From: Streptomyces sp. NBC_00078
GTDB lineage: Bacteria; Actinomycetota; Actinomycetes; Streptomycetales; Streptomycetaceae
NCBI RefSeq assembly: GCF_026343335.1
Contig: NZ_JAPELX010000001.1
Location: 7,130,001 to 7,194,000, forward strand
Direction: 5' to 3'
Length of the DNA: 64,000 bases
The position numbers and the translations under genes were made by a program. The notes under the pieces were generated by a model. It was not told the DNA's origin. It ran no database searches and saw only the letters and a program-made list of their open reading frames with translations. Below are positions 45,140-52,797 of the stretch, one piece after another (positions within the stretch are counted from its first letter, which is position 1; the number at the start of each line of letters is the position of its first letter).

Positions 45140-47068
45140 GTGCCGCTGCTGACCCGCATCAGGGGACCGCGCGATCTGGACCGGCTCAGCCTGGAGCAGC
45201 TGGACCAGCTGGCGGAGGAGATCCGGACCTTCCTCGTCGACGCGGTCTCCAAGACCGGCGGCCACCTCGGCCCCAACCTCGGTGTGGTCGAGCTGACCAT
45301 CGCCCTGCACCGTGTCTTCGAGTCCCCCAAGGACAGGGTGCTGTGGGACACGGGCCACCAGTCCTACGTGCACAAGCTGCTCACCGGCCGTCAGGACTTC
45401 TCCAGGCTGAAGATGAAGGGCGGCCTGTCCGGCTACCCCTCGCAGGCCGAGTCCGAGCACGACGTCATCGAGAACAGCCACGCCTCCACGGTGCTCGGCT
45501 GGGCCGACGGCCTGGCGAAGGCCAACGAGATCCTCGAACGCGACGACCACGTGGTCGCCGTGATCGGTGACGGTGCGCTGACCGGCGGCATGGCCTGGGA
45601 GGCCCTCAACAACATCGCCGCCGCCAAGGACCGGCCCCTCGTCATCGTCGTCAACGACAACGAGCGGTCGTACGCGCCGACCATCGGCGGGCTCGCCAAC
45701 CACCTCGCGACGCTTCGTACGACCGACGGCTACGAGCGCTTCCTGGCCCGCGGCAAGGACCTCCTGGAGCGCACTCCGGTCGTCGGCAGACCCCTCTACG
45801 AGACCCTGCACGGGGCGAAGAAGGGCCTCAAGGACTTCATCGCGCCGCAGGGCATGTTCGAGGACCTGGGCCTGAAGTACGTCGGCCCGATCGACGGCCA
45901 CGACATCGAGGCCCTGGAGTCGGCGCTGGCGCGGGCCAAGCGGTTCGGCGGCCCGGTCATCGTGCACTGCCTCACCGAGAAGGGCCGCGGCTACCAGCCC
46001 GCCCTCCAGGACGAGGCCGACCGCTTCCACGGCATCGGCCCCATCCACCCCGACACCGGCCTGCCGATCAAGGCCTCGGGCGCCGACTGGACCTCGGTCT
46101 TCGGCGACGAGATGGTCAAGCTCGGCAAGGAACGCAAGGACATCGTGGCCATCACGGCGGCGATGCTGCAGCCGGTCGGACTGAAGAAGTTCGCCGACAC
46201 CTTCCCGGAGCGGATCTACGACGTCGGCATCGCGGAGCAGCACGCCGCCGTGTCGGCGGCGGGCCTCGCCACCGGCGGACTGCACCCCGTCTTCGCCGTC
46301 TACGCCACCTTCCTCAACCGCGCCTTCGACCAGGTCCTGATGGACGTCGCCCTGCACAGGTGCGGGGTCACCTTCGTCCTGGACCGGGCCGGCGTCACCG
46401 GCACCGACGGCGCCTCCCACAACGGCATGTGGGACATGTCGATCCTGCAGGTCGTGCCCGGCCTCAGGCTCGCCGCCCCGCGCGACGCCGACCAGGTCCG
46501 CGCCCAGCTGCGCGAGGCCGTCGAGGTCAAGGACGCGCCGACCGTGGTCCGCTTCTCCAAGGGCGCCGTCGGCCCCGCCGTACCCGCCGTGGGACGCGTG
46601 GGCGGCATGGACGTCCTGCGCGAGCCGGGGACGGACACGCCCGACGTGCTCCTCGTCTCCGTGGGTGCCCTGGCCCCCATGTGCCTGGAGATCGCCTCCC
46701 TGCTCGACAAGCAGGGCATCTCCACCACCGTCGTCGACCCGCGCTGGGTCAAGCCCGTCGACGAGGCCATGGGACCCCTCGCGGAGCGGCACCGCGTGGT
46801 CGTCACCGTCGAGGACAACAGCCGTGTCGGCGGCGTGGGTTCGTCGATCGCACAGGCCCTGCGGGACGCGGGCGTCGACATCCCGCTGCGCGACTTCGGC
46901 ATTCCGCCGCGCTTCCTCGACCACGCAGCCCGCGCCGAGGTCATGGCGGAGATCGGCCTCACGGCCCCCGACATCGCTCGCCAGGTCACCGGCCTGGTCT
47001 CCAAGCTGGACGGCAGGTTCGACCGTACGGCGGCCGGGGTCGACTCGGTGGAGCCCGCGCGCGACTGA
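45140..47068 (+). CDS. dxs: 1-deoxy-D-xylulose-5-phosphate synthase
   Basis: A 642-residue thiamine diphosphate enzyme that makes DXP from pyruvate and glyceraldehyde 3-phosphate, the first step of the MEP isoprenoid pathway. Landmarks are HLGPNLGVVELTIALH, WDTGHQSYVHK, the TPP motif GDGALTGGMAWEALNN at about residue 143, and the transketolase central motif DVGIAEQHAAVSAAGLA. AAGGAGG precedes the GTG. It follows the xylFGH operon but has its own upstream region with a tandem repeat. S. coelicolor has a dxs gene at the same place. Confidence 0.96.
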   Translation: MPLLTRIRGPRDLDRLSLEQLDQLAEEIRTFLVDAVSKTGGHLGPNLGVVELTIALHRVFESPKDRVLWDTGHQSYVHKLLTGRQDFSRLKMKGGLSGYPSQAESEHDVIENSHASTVLGWADGLAKANEILERDDHVVAVIGDGALTGGMAWEALNNIAAAKDRPLVIVVNDNERSYAPTIGGLANHLATLRTTDGYERFLARGKDLLERTPVVGRPLYETLHGAKKGLKDFIAPQGMFEDLGLKYVGPIDGHDIEALESALARAKRFGGPVIVHCLTEKGRGYQPALQDEADRFHGIGPIHPDTGLPIKASGADWTSVFGDEMVKLGKERKDIVAITAAMLQPVGLKKFADTFPERIYDVGIAEQHAAVSAAGLATGGLHPVFAVYATFLNRAFDQVLMDVALHRCGVTFVLDRAGVTGTDGASHNGMWDMSILQVVPGLRLAAPRDADQVRAQLREAVEVKDAPTVVRFSKGAVGPAVPAVGRVGGMDVLREPGTDTPDVLLVSVGALAPMCLEIASLLDKQGISTTVVDPRWVKPVDEAMGPLAERHRVVVTVEDNSRVGGVGSSIAQALRDAGVDIPLRDFGIPPRFLDHAARAEVMAEIGLTAPDIARQVTGLVSKLDGRFDRTAAGVDSVEPARD

Positions 47069-47095
47069 GAAGTCGGCAAGAATGCGCCTCACGGA

Positions 47096-47129
47096 CCGGT
47101 TCCGCCACTCCTACAGGTAGCGGAACCGG
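47096..47129 (+). terminator. Terminator after dxs
   Basis: CCGGTTCCGC and GCGGAACCGG form a perfect 10-bp stem around a 14-base loop, 28 bp after the dxs stop. Confidence 0.75.
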
Positions 47130-47218
47130 CCCGTTTGCGTGAACCTGCCTGTGCCGGGGCATAGGAACTTCCGGCCCTCTCGATCATGTCGAGGACGACA
47201 AGCGTGGGAGGTAGGCAC

Positions 47219-48718
47219 GTGAACAGCACGCTGTTCAGGACGAAGAACATCGAGCAGTCCATCAAGGACACCGAGGAGCCGGAGCATTCGCTCAGGAAGT
47301 CCCTGTCCGCCCTCGACCTGACGGTCTTCGGCGTGGGTGTCATCATCGGGACCGGCATCTTCGTCCTCACCGGCACGGCCGCCAAGAACACCGCGGGCCC
47401 CGCCGTGTCCCTGTCCTTCGTCGTGGCAGGCGTGGTCTGCGCGCTCGCCGCGCTGTGCTACGCCGAGTTCGCCTCCACGGTCCCGGTCGCGGGCTCCGCG
47501 TACACGTTCTCGTACGCGTCGCTCGGCGAGCTGCCCGCCTGGATCATCGGCTGGGACCTGGTCCTGGAGCTGGCTCTCGGCACCGCGGTGGTCGCCGTCG
47601 GCTGGTCCGGCTACATCCACTCGCTGCTGGACAACGCGGGCTGGGATCTGCCCGCGTCGCTCAGTGGCCGGGACGGCGCCTCCGGTTTCGGCTTCGACAT
47701 CCTCGCGGCGCTGCTCGTGCTGGTGCTGACCGCCATCCTCGTCGTCGGCATGAAGCTCTCCGCCCGGGTCACCTCGGTCGTCGTCGCCATCAAGGTGGCC
47801 GTCGTCCTGGTCGTCATCATTGCGGGCGCCTTCTTCGTCAAGGGCAGCAACTACGACCCGTTCGTGCCCAAGGCGCACGCCGTGGAGGCGGGCGGCGACC
47901 TCAAGGCCCCCCTGATCCAGCTGATGTTCGGCTGGGCGCCCTCGAACTTCGGCGTCATGGGCATCTTCACCGCCGCGTCCGTCGTCTTCTTCGCCTTCAT
48001 CGGCTTCGACGTGGTGGCCACCGCCGCCGAGGAGACCCGCAACCCGCAGCGGGACGTGCCGCGCGGCATCATCGGCTCCCTGATCATCTGCACCGCGCTG
48101 TACGTGGCCGTGTCGATCGTCGTGACGGGCATGCAGAAGTACAGCAGGCTGTCCGTGGACGCCCCGCTCGCCGACGCGTTCAAGGCGACCGGCCACCCCT
48201 GGTTCGCGGGCCTGATCAGCTTCGGCGCCGCCGTCGGCCTGACCACGGTGTGCATGATCCTGCTGCTCGGCCAGTCCCGGGTGTTCTTCGCGATGAGCCG
48301 CGACGGACTGCTGCCCCGGTTCTTCTCGCACACCCACCCGAAATTCCGCACCCCGTACCGGCCCACGATCCTGCTCGGTGTCATCATCGCGATCGTGGCC
48401 GGTTTCACCAGCCTCAGCGAACTCGCCGAACTGGTGAACATCGGCACGCTCTTCGCCTTCATCATCGTCGCGATCAGCGTCATCATCCTGCGCCGGAGCC
48501 GCCCCGACCTGGAGCGCTCCTTCCGCACCCCATGGGTTCCGGCCCTGCCGATCGTGTCGGTGCTGGCCTCCCTGTGGCTGATGCTGAACCTGCCCGCCGA
48601 GACCTGGCTGCGGTTCGGCATCTGGATGGTCATCGGCTTCGTCGTGTACTTCTTCTACGGCCGCACCCACAGCCGCCTCGCACGGTCACAGGAAGCGCCC
48701 CGACCGCAGGAGCGATAG
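47219..48718 (+). CDS. APC family amino acid permease (cationic amino acid transporter type)
   Basis: A 499-residue membrane transporter with about twelve helices, of the CAT/YfnA branch: LTVFGVGVIIGTGIFVLTG in helix 1, LCYAEFASTVPVAGSAYTFS, FFAFIGFDVVATAAEETRNP in helix 6 and QSRVFFAMSRDGLLP. GGGAGG before the GTG at 47219 sets the start; an ATG 33 bp upstream is in frame but lacks a site. It is monocistronic, bounded by hairpins. Cationic amino acids are the typical substrate. Confidence 0.9.
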   Translation: MNSTLFRTKNIEQSIKDTEEPEHSLRKSLSALDLTVFGVGVIIGTGIFVLTGTAAKNTAGPAVSLSFVVAGVVCALAALCYAEFASTVPVAGSAYTFSYASLGELPAWIIGWDLVLELALGTAVVAVGWSGYIHSLLDNAGWDLPASLSGRDGASGFGFDILAALLVLVLTAILVVGMKLSARVTSVVVAIKVAVVLVVIIAGAFFVKGSNYDPFVPKAHAVEAGGDLKAPLIQLMFGWAPSNFGVMGIFTAASVVFFAFIGFDVVATAAEETRNPQRDVPRGIIGSLIICTALYVAVSIVVTGMQKYSRLSVDAPLADAFKATGHPWFAGLISFGAAVGLTTVCMILLLGQSRVFFAMSRDGLLPRFFSHTHPKFRTPYRPTILLGVIIAIVAGFTSLSELAELVNIGTLFAFIIVAISVIILRRSRPDLERSFRTPWVPALPIVSVLASLWLMLNLPAETWLRFGIWMVIGFVVYFFYGRTHSRLARSQEAPRPQER

Positions 48719-48735
48719 CGCCGACGGACACGTAC

Positions 48736-48777
48736 ACGGCCCCGCCCGCCCCGCTTCGGCGGAGGCTGCGGGGCCGT
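48736..48777 (+). terminator. Terminator after the amino acid permease
   Basis: ACGGCCCCGC pairs with GCGGGGCCGT around a 22-base GC-rich loop, 17 bp after the stop and before a convergent gene. Confidence 0.7.
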
Positions 48778-48805
48778 ACGGCGTTCTTCCCCGGCGGGCG
48801 AGTGC

Positions 48806-49180
48806 CTAGGCCGGCCTGACGGTCCGTGGGCCCGTCACGTCCGCGCCCAGGTCCTGCACGCGCCGTCGCAGTTCCCGGTCCGCCGTCACCACCAGTACGG
48901 GTCGCTCGCCCGCGTCCGCCACCAGGCCGACCATGTGGTCGTCCCCGCTGCCCGGCGCCGACTCGACGTGTACGCCGGGGACCGTCTCCACCCCGCGCGC
49001 GGCCCCCTCCACCACCAGCACGATCTCCACGGGGCCCGAGTGACCCGGCAGGCCGTCGGCGGCCAGCCGGTCGCGGAGGCGTTCCGCGGCGCCCCGTCGG
49101 TCGCGCCACCAGCCGTCGGGGACCGACCCGACGACGTTCGCGGCGTCGACGATCACGAGCAGGGGGGAACTCTCATCCAT
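48806..49180 (-). CDS. Small NYN/PIN-like domain protein
   Basis: A 124-residue protein with a PIN-like nuclease fold signature: VIVDAANVVGS at the N-terminus (acidic residue plus Asn), an acidic SGDDHMVGLV in the middle and VLVVTADRELRRRVQ near the end. YacP/NYN proteins with this pattern act in RNA processing, but this small version is uncharacterised as far as I know. It starts 35 bp after the end of the next gene (same strand) and is probably co-transcribed with it. Confidence 0.7.
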   Translation of the reverse strand: MDESSPLLVIVDAANVVGSVPDGWWRDRRGAAERLRDRLAADGLPGHSGPVEIVLVVEGAARGVETVPGVHVESAPGSGDDHMVGLVADAGERPVLVVTADRELRRRVQDLGADVTGPRTVRPA

Positions 49181-49216
49181 GCGGCAAGGTTCGCACGGCC
49201 GGGGGAGGGCGCCGGG

Positions 49217-50107
49217 TCAGCCGGCCCGCTTCTCGTCGAAGCTCGCGAAGTACGCCGCGACCATGTCCTCGTCGGCATGGCCCTGTGCGGCGGCCCGCTC
49301 CATGCGCTCGGCGCTTGCCGCGGCGACGTCCAGGCGGACCCCGTTGTTCTGTCCCGCCTCGACGATGAGGCGGGCGTCCTTCGCGGCCGTGGTCACCGCG
49401 AACTGGGCCGGAGTGAGCCGGTCTTCCAGAACCAGTTCTGCCTTGGCCCTGAGATAGCCCATGTCGAGCGGGCCCTCGGCGATGAGGTCGAAGAAGTCGT
49501 GCGGGTCGACGCCGAGTGCCTGCGCCAGGGCCAGGACCTCGCCGGTGGCCGCGGTCGCGGCGATGACCCAGCTGTTGGCCACCAGCTTCAGACGGGTCGC
49601 GCTGCCCTGCGCCCCGTCCTCGCCGGTCCACAGCGTCCGGGCGCCGACCGCGTCGAACACCGGCTCGACCGCCCCGCGGCCCTCGACGGGCCCGGCGGCC
49701 AGCACGGTCAGCAGGCCGGCCTCCGCGGGCTGGCGGGTGCCGAGCACGGGGGCGTCGTAGAAGACCAGTCCGTGCTCGCGGGCGAAGGCGGCCAGCTCGC
49801 CGACCCGCTCGATGCCGGCGGTGGTCGACTGCACCCAGGCGGCGCCGGGCCGCAGGGCGGGCGCCGCCTCGCGCATGACGTCCAGGGCGGCCGGACCGTC
49901 GTAGAGGATGGTCAGGACGACGTCGGCGCCCTCGACCGCCTCGGCGGGGGAGGCGGCGACATGGGCGCCGTCGGCGGCGAGCGGCTCGGCCTTGGCCCGG
50001 GTGCGGTTCCAGGCCCGGACGGAGTGTCCGGCGCGGGCGAGGTTACGGGCCATCGCGGCGCCCATGATGCCCGTTCCGAGGACGCTCACGGTGAGTTGAT
50101 CGGTCAT
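49217..50107 (-). CDS. NAD(P)-dependent beta-hydroxyacid dehydrogenase (3-hydroxyisobutyrate dehydrogenase family)
   Basis: A 296-residue oxidoreductase. An N-terminal Rossmann fold (VSVLGTGIMGAAMARNLARAG) with NRT after strand 2 suggests NADP preference. The substrate-binding region differs a little (VLGTRQPAEAGLLTVLAAG), and the catalytic Lys is probably in ATRLKLVANSW. The ATG at 50107 follows AAGGAAG. The family reduces small beta-hydroxyacids or semialdehydes; the substrate here is unknown. It is divergent from the propeller-like gene. Confidence 0.88.
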   Translation of the reverse strand: MTDQLTVSVLGTGIMGAAMARNLARAGHSVRAWNRTRAKAEPLAADGAHVAASPAEAVEGADVVLTILYDGPAALDVMREAAPALRPGAAWVQSTTAGIERVGELAAFAREHGLVFYDAPVLGTRQPAEAGLLTVLAAGPVEGRGAVEPVFDAVGARTLWTGEDGAQGSATRLKLVANSWVIAATAATGEVLALAQALGVDPHDFFDLIAEGPLDMGYLRAKAELVLEDRLTPAQFAVTTAAKDARLIVEAGQNNGVRLDVAAASAERMERAAAQGHADEDMVAAYFASFDEKRAG

Positions 50108-50268
50108 GAGGTCGGCTTCCTTACTCGTGCGGTGGAGCACTCGTGCGGCGGTGCTGGGAACAGCCTGCCCGCTGGGAGTGCCCGCCGCGCGCACGGGACC
50201 CACGTGGAGACGTGCGTGACCCAGGGGCCGGGACGCGGTCCGTGCACGGCCCCGCTTAGAGTGAACCG

Positions 50269-51285
50269 GTGAACGGCGACTGGCTCATACGCGGCCGCGA
50301 CGGCCGGCTCAGTGTCTACCTGCCGACGGACGGCGCCGTCCTGTGCCGCGCGGAACGCGGACCCGGCGGCCACTGGACGCCCCCGCACAAGATCGGCGGC
50401 GACCAGAAGCTGCACTCCTCACCCGCCATCGGCCAAGGCAGCGACTCCTACGCCCATCTGGTCTCCTGGCGGCCCACCGTCCCCGGCGAGTCCGGCCTCG
50501 TCCACTCCACGCACTACCGCCCCCGGCTCGCCGCCCTCGACTGGAGTCCCCTCGGACACCCCGACGGGAAGGGCCCCGGCACCGGCACTCCCGCCGTTGC
50601 CGTCGACGCCGAGGGCCGCGCCCATGTCTTCGTCCGCAACAAGGGCGGCGGGGTGAGCATGCTCGCGCAGAAGGAGAAGGGCGGCTGGGACCCCTGGCGC
50701 GACCTCAAGGGGCGTGACGTACAGGACGAGTTGGCGGCCGTGACGGGCGAGTCGGGACGCGTCGAGCTGTACGCGGCGGTACCAGGCGGCATCCTGCACT
50801 GGCGGCAGGAGGAGCCGGGAGCGCAGCCCGCCCTGGAGGAGGCGATGGAGGCCCCGGTCCGCGCGGGCACCCTGCGCGCCCTCGCCACCTCTGCCGACGC
50901 CACCACCCTCTTCTACACCGATGACTCGGGCGACCTGTGCGCCTGGCGCCCCGGCGGCAAGCCGGTCGCGCTCCTGCCGTCCGCCGGACCGGGACCCGTC
51001 TGCGCCGTGCGCTGCGAACTCGACGGCCACGACTGCACCTTGCTCGCGCAGCGCTCGGCGAGCGGCCGTGTCGCCTTCGCCGCCTATCCCACCGAGCAGG
51101 AGTCGGCCGGCGCCTGGTGGACCGAGTCGGGGCCCCAACTGCCCCTGGACGCGGAAGTTTCGCTCGCGGTGGACGAGGAAGGCCGCGTGGTGGCGGCAAC
51201 GTTGTCCCCGTCGACCGGCCAGTTGCTCCTGACCCGCCGCAAGGACGAGCCGGGCCTGGCGCTGGAGGCGTGGCGGCAGGTCTGA
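50269..51285 (+). CDS. Uncharacterised beta-propeller-like protein
   Basis: A 338-residue protein with no signal peptide or membrane segment. It has a repeating pattern of short strands ending in Trp-rich or Asp-Gly turns (WLIRGRDGRLSVYLPTDG, VAVDAEGRAHVFVRNKGG, SLAVDEEGRVVAATLSP), which suggests a five- to seven-bladed beta-propeller like PLL-type lectins. There is no clear ribosome binding site, but TTAGAGT, a -10-like sequence, ends eight bases before the GTG, so the mRNA may be leaderless. Function unknown; sugar or ligand binding is a guess from the fold. Confidence 0.6.
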   Translation: MNGDWLIRGRDGRLSVYLPTDGAVLCRAERGPGGHWTPPHKIGGDQKLHSSPAIGQGSDSYAHLVSWRPTVPGESGLVHSTHYRPRLAALDWSPLGHPDGKGPGTGTPAVAVDAEGRAHVFVRNKGGGVSMLAQKEKGGWDPWRDLKGRDVQDELAAVTGESGRVELYAAVPGGILHWRQEEPGAQPALEEAMEAPVRAGTLRALATSADATTLFYTDDSGDLCAWRPGGKPVALLPSAGPGPVCAVRCELDGHDCTLLAQRSASGRVAFAAYPTEQESAGAWWTESGPQLPLDAEVSLAVDEEGRVVAATLSPSTGQLLLTRRKDEPGLALEAWRQV

Positions 51286-51472
51286 CCCGCACGCCGCCCC
51301 TTCCGCTTTCCGCTCTGGCTGGTTCTTTTCGTCGCCCTGCGCGCGCCTCCTGTCGTTCCGTTTCCCGACCGAACCGGGTCACACAGGGGGAGTCGGTGAC
51401 AGGAGACACACAAAGTGTGCAAAGGGTTGTACGAATGTGTACGTGACAAGGGGCACTTTGAGCGAGTGTGGG

Positions 51473-52582
51473 CTACACACGGTCCTCGACGGTGTGCCAG
51501 GTCACGTTGTCCAGCTTGGGGCCGAGCCGCCCCCAACCGCCGTTCGGCATGTACTCGTTGTCGAGCTCGCTGTACGTCGAGCCCTTGCCGCCGATCGTGT
51601 AGAAGGTCTGGTTGACGTGGTCGCCGGTCCTGCCGGAAGCGGGGTCGTCGCTGAAGTGGATCCGGGCGGCGTAGGTCCCGGAGCGGAACTCCCGGCCGGA
51701 GGTGCCCACGCTGGCCTGCGTCGTGCCGGCCTTGGTGCCGTCCGTGCTCGCGCGCAGGTTGAGCACCTGGCCGTCGCCCAGGGCGTCCTTCTGCGCGGGG
51801 AAGGTGACACCGTCCGCCGACCACGTGTCCTCGATGCCGGGCCCGCCGTCGCTGGTGCGGACCAGCCAGCCGTGCTTGAAGAGGGCGGGGTCCTTCGCGC
51901 CGGTGTAGTGGAAGTTGTCGAAGAGGACACCGGAGGGGACGTCCGGCACGGGATCGGCCCCGGGGGCGTTCCTGGCGTCGTCGTCCGGCGTGCTGCCGTC
52001 CGGCTGCTCACCCCAGGCGAGGACGCCGCGCTTGTACGCGGTGACCGTCTTCGACTCCTGGTACGTCTTCTTGCCGGCGTCGAAGGAGCGGTCGTCCGAC
52101 TGGTCGAGCTTCTTGTGGTCGACGCGGTACAGCTGCAGGTCGATGCCCTTGCTGTTGGCGCCCGGCCGCAGTGTGCCCGCGCCGTCCGTGAACCGGATCT
52201 CCAGGTAGTGGTCGGCGGTCTCGGTCGGCCTGTCCAGCTCGACGACGCTCCCGGCGAGGCCGGAGCAGCCGAAGGCGGCCTGGACGCAGTTGAAGGCGTA
52301 CGAGCCGTCGTCCGCCGTGAAGTAGTACCGCAGCGTCACCTCGCTCAGCGGCAGCGGTTTCTTCGACTCGTTGAAGATCTCCAGCGAGGGCTCGGCCGCC
52401 GCGGCGGTAGCGGGGGTCGCCGTCCGGTACCGGAGGGTGAGCTCGGGCGGGTCCAGGTTCGCCCTCTTCCAGATCGGATACAGCGCCGTGGCGCCCGCCG
52501 CCACAACGGCAACGAGAAGGAACAACCTGACCTTGGGCCACACCCGACGTCGGGGTTGCCGGCGGCGGCGGGTGGACGCCAC
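51473..52582 (-). CDS. Membrane-anchored protein with CBM3-like and truncated GH16-like domains
   Basis: A 369-residue protein. A basic N-terminus and one hydrophobic segment (about residues 18-38) export or anchor it. Residues about 45-190 look like a family 3 cellulose-binding module (LSEVTLRYYFTADDG, YLEIRFTDGAGTLRPG). After a linker, about 215-369 resemble a GH16-like beta-jelly roll: FDNFHYTGAKDP, and the catalytic-type pattern SELDNEYMPNGGWG. The protein stops 20 residues after that motif, whereas a GH16 fold needs roughly 100 more, and no continuation is visible downstream in any frame. Either the gene has lost its 3' end or the domain is not a true hydrolase. Confidence 0.65.
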   Translation of the reverse strand: MASTRRRRQPRRRVWPKVRLFLLVAVVAAGATALYPIWKRANLDPPELTLRYRTATPATAAAAEPSLEIFNESKKPLPLSEVTLRYYFTADDGSYAFNCVQAAFGCSGLAGSVVELDRPTETADHYLEIRFTDGAGTLRPGANSKGIDLQLYRVDHKKLDQSDDRSFDAGKKTYQESKTVTAYKRGVLAWGEQPDGSTPDDDARNAPGADPVPDVPSGVLFDNFHYTGAKDPALFKHGWLVRTSDGGPGIEDTWSADGVTFPAQKDALGDGQVLNLRASTDGTKAGTTQASVGTSGREFRSGTYAARIHFSDDPASGRTGDHVNQTFYTIGGKGSTYSELDNEYMPNGGWGRLGPKLDNVTWHTVEDRV

Positions 52583-52736
52583 GGAGTTCCTCCGCAGGAC
52601 TTCGAGACGTCTCTGGACCGGAGGGGATCCGGCCTTGATCCGGATCTGATCCAGCTCTGATCCAGTGATAGAGAACGTCTGGTGAATGTGAAGATTTGAT
52701 CTGTCTGTGTGGAGATCCTATCCGCAGGCGGACAGC

Positions 52737-52784
52737 AAAAGGGGGCGGGTCGCACGGAATCGATACCGTGCGGCCCGCCCCCTT
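52737..52784 (-). terminator. Intrinsic terminator of the fadAB-like operon
   Basis: Arms at 52741-52757 and 52766-52782 (17 bp, one mismatch) form a strong stem. Read on the minus strand, the stem is followed by TTTT, a canonical rho-independent terminator 14 bp after the fadB stop. Confidence 0.92.
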
Positions 52785-52797
52785 CAGGGGAGCGCCG

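Noticed and set aside
51195..51206. GGCAACGTTGTC, resembling the GH92 operator
   Set aside because: It lies inside the coding region of the propeller-like gene, has a mismatch, and is far from any GH92 gene.
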